From: Chara braunii
Lineage: Eukaryota > Streptophyta > Charophyceae > Charales > Characeae
DNA length: 27,469 nt
Assembly: GCA_003427395.1 (NCBI GenBank)
Contig: BFEA01000060.1
Location: 395,445-422,913 of the forward strand
Reading direction: 5' to 3'
Part shown: positions 27,014 through 27,469 of the stretch, in pieces
Layout of the letters: each line of letters starts with the position of its first letter
Position numbering within the stretch: the stretch's first letter is position 1
The notes under the pieces: model-generated
Seen by the model: only the letters and a program-made list of their open reading frames with translations
What the model was told of the DNA's origin: nothing
The model's database searches: none
Program-made: the position numbers and the translations under genes

Positions 27014-27469
27014 TTTTTTTTTTTTTTTTTTTTTTTGGTAGAGCAAAAGGGGGCCGGGAATCCCTCCACATCTCAACCCGGAAGACTGGGACCATTTCCC
27101 AGCTTAGGGGTGGACCCCACTGGCCGGCGGATGGAAACTGGTGTTGGCCACAAAAAAACAGCCGACCGTGGTTGGAAAGAACTTGACACATTTTGAAGGG
27201 ACCCCACCGCAGACCGATAGTTTCGGCACTGGAAAAGGCATGGCATACCCGAATAGGTAACCGCCGAAGGGTGTTTCCCGAAAAAGGCAAGTCGGGCGGG
27301 TGCTGTGGACCATGGCCTGTTACCGCACTGCTCTTGGGAATACCGTGTACCGTGCGACACCACGGGAAAATACGAATGTCCGCCACGGCCTCCGGGTACA
27401 CAGAACGGTCCACGGCACGGGTGCATGGTCCACGCCGTGAAGCCCGCGTCTGGAAACTGATGGACATGC
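27014..27469 (-). repeat. Possible 3' end of a minus-strand retroposon, running off the window
   Basis: The minus strand is open for about 150 codons from the window edge. It then enters 23 A residues (T-run 27014-27036) after TTTTGCTCTACC. The predicted protein matches nothing that I recognise. The layout (unique body then long A-tail, antisense like the other insertions) suggests a retroposed sequence. No TSD can be tested because the other end is outside. Confidence 0.35.

Noticed and set aside
26967-27467. 166-codon minus-strand frame as a gene
   Set aside because: It ends in polylysine from the T-run and has no recognisable domain; kept only as a possible retroposon end.

Overview
This is a nuclear genomic window from a eukaryote, most likely a streptophyte (plant-lineage) alga. 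Three signs point there. The one recognisable host gene is an ROK1/DDX52-type DEAD-box RNA helicase whose exons look closest to plant RH57. It is split into short exons by repeat-filled introns of 2-4 kb. A U2 snRNA copy begins ATACCTTTCTCGG, as in green plants, not ATCGCTTCTCGG as in animals. A large-genome charophyte such as Chara would fit, but the species is inferred and cannot be proven from this window. The sequence is a draft: it has an 835-base N gap, isolated Ns, long homopolymers and an uncleaned library-adapter junction.

Layout. Positions 1-4849 are upstream intron or flank with LTR-like sequence, a 5'-truncated LINE (minus strand, 21-bp target-site duplication, TSD) and dispersed repeats. 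Five consecutive plus-strand helicase exons lie at 4850-5044, 7910-8000, 10004-10126, 14121-14271 and 16738-16880 (or to an in-frame stop at 16958). All phases agree across the junctions. They carry motif II (DESD) through motif VI (HRIGRSGRAGR). The N-terminal exons (Q motif, Walker A, motif Ia) lie upstream of the window. A possible last exon is at 21211-21256. The introns hold a U6 snRNA retropseudogene 11 bp after a splice donor, a U2 snRNA retropseudogene, DNA-transposon-derived MITEs, a long dispersed repeat family and many microsatellites.

Positions 17.0-27.5 kb contain no intact gene that I recognise. They hold a group II-intron-type reverse transcriptase fragment, a frame-broken coding remnant, a tRNA-derived SINE with a clear TSD and a sister copy of its target site, four related repeats with conserved hairpins, a near-perfect 85-bp-arm foldback, and more MITEs.

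The unifying story is retroposition. The LINE, the SINE, both snRNA copies and four tail-only poly(A) insertions all have 10-21 bp TSDs and A-tails, as expected from LINE-type target-primed reverse transcription. Nearly all are antisense to the helicase gene. I found no new enzymatic system. The least ordinary observations are the U6 copy beside a 5' splice site, the tail-only insertions, the hairpin repeat family and the MITE-centred foldback.
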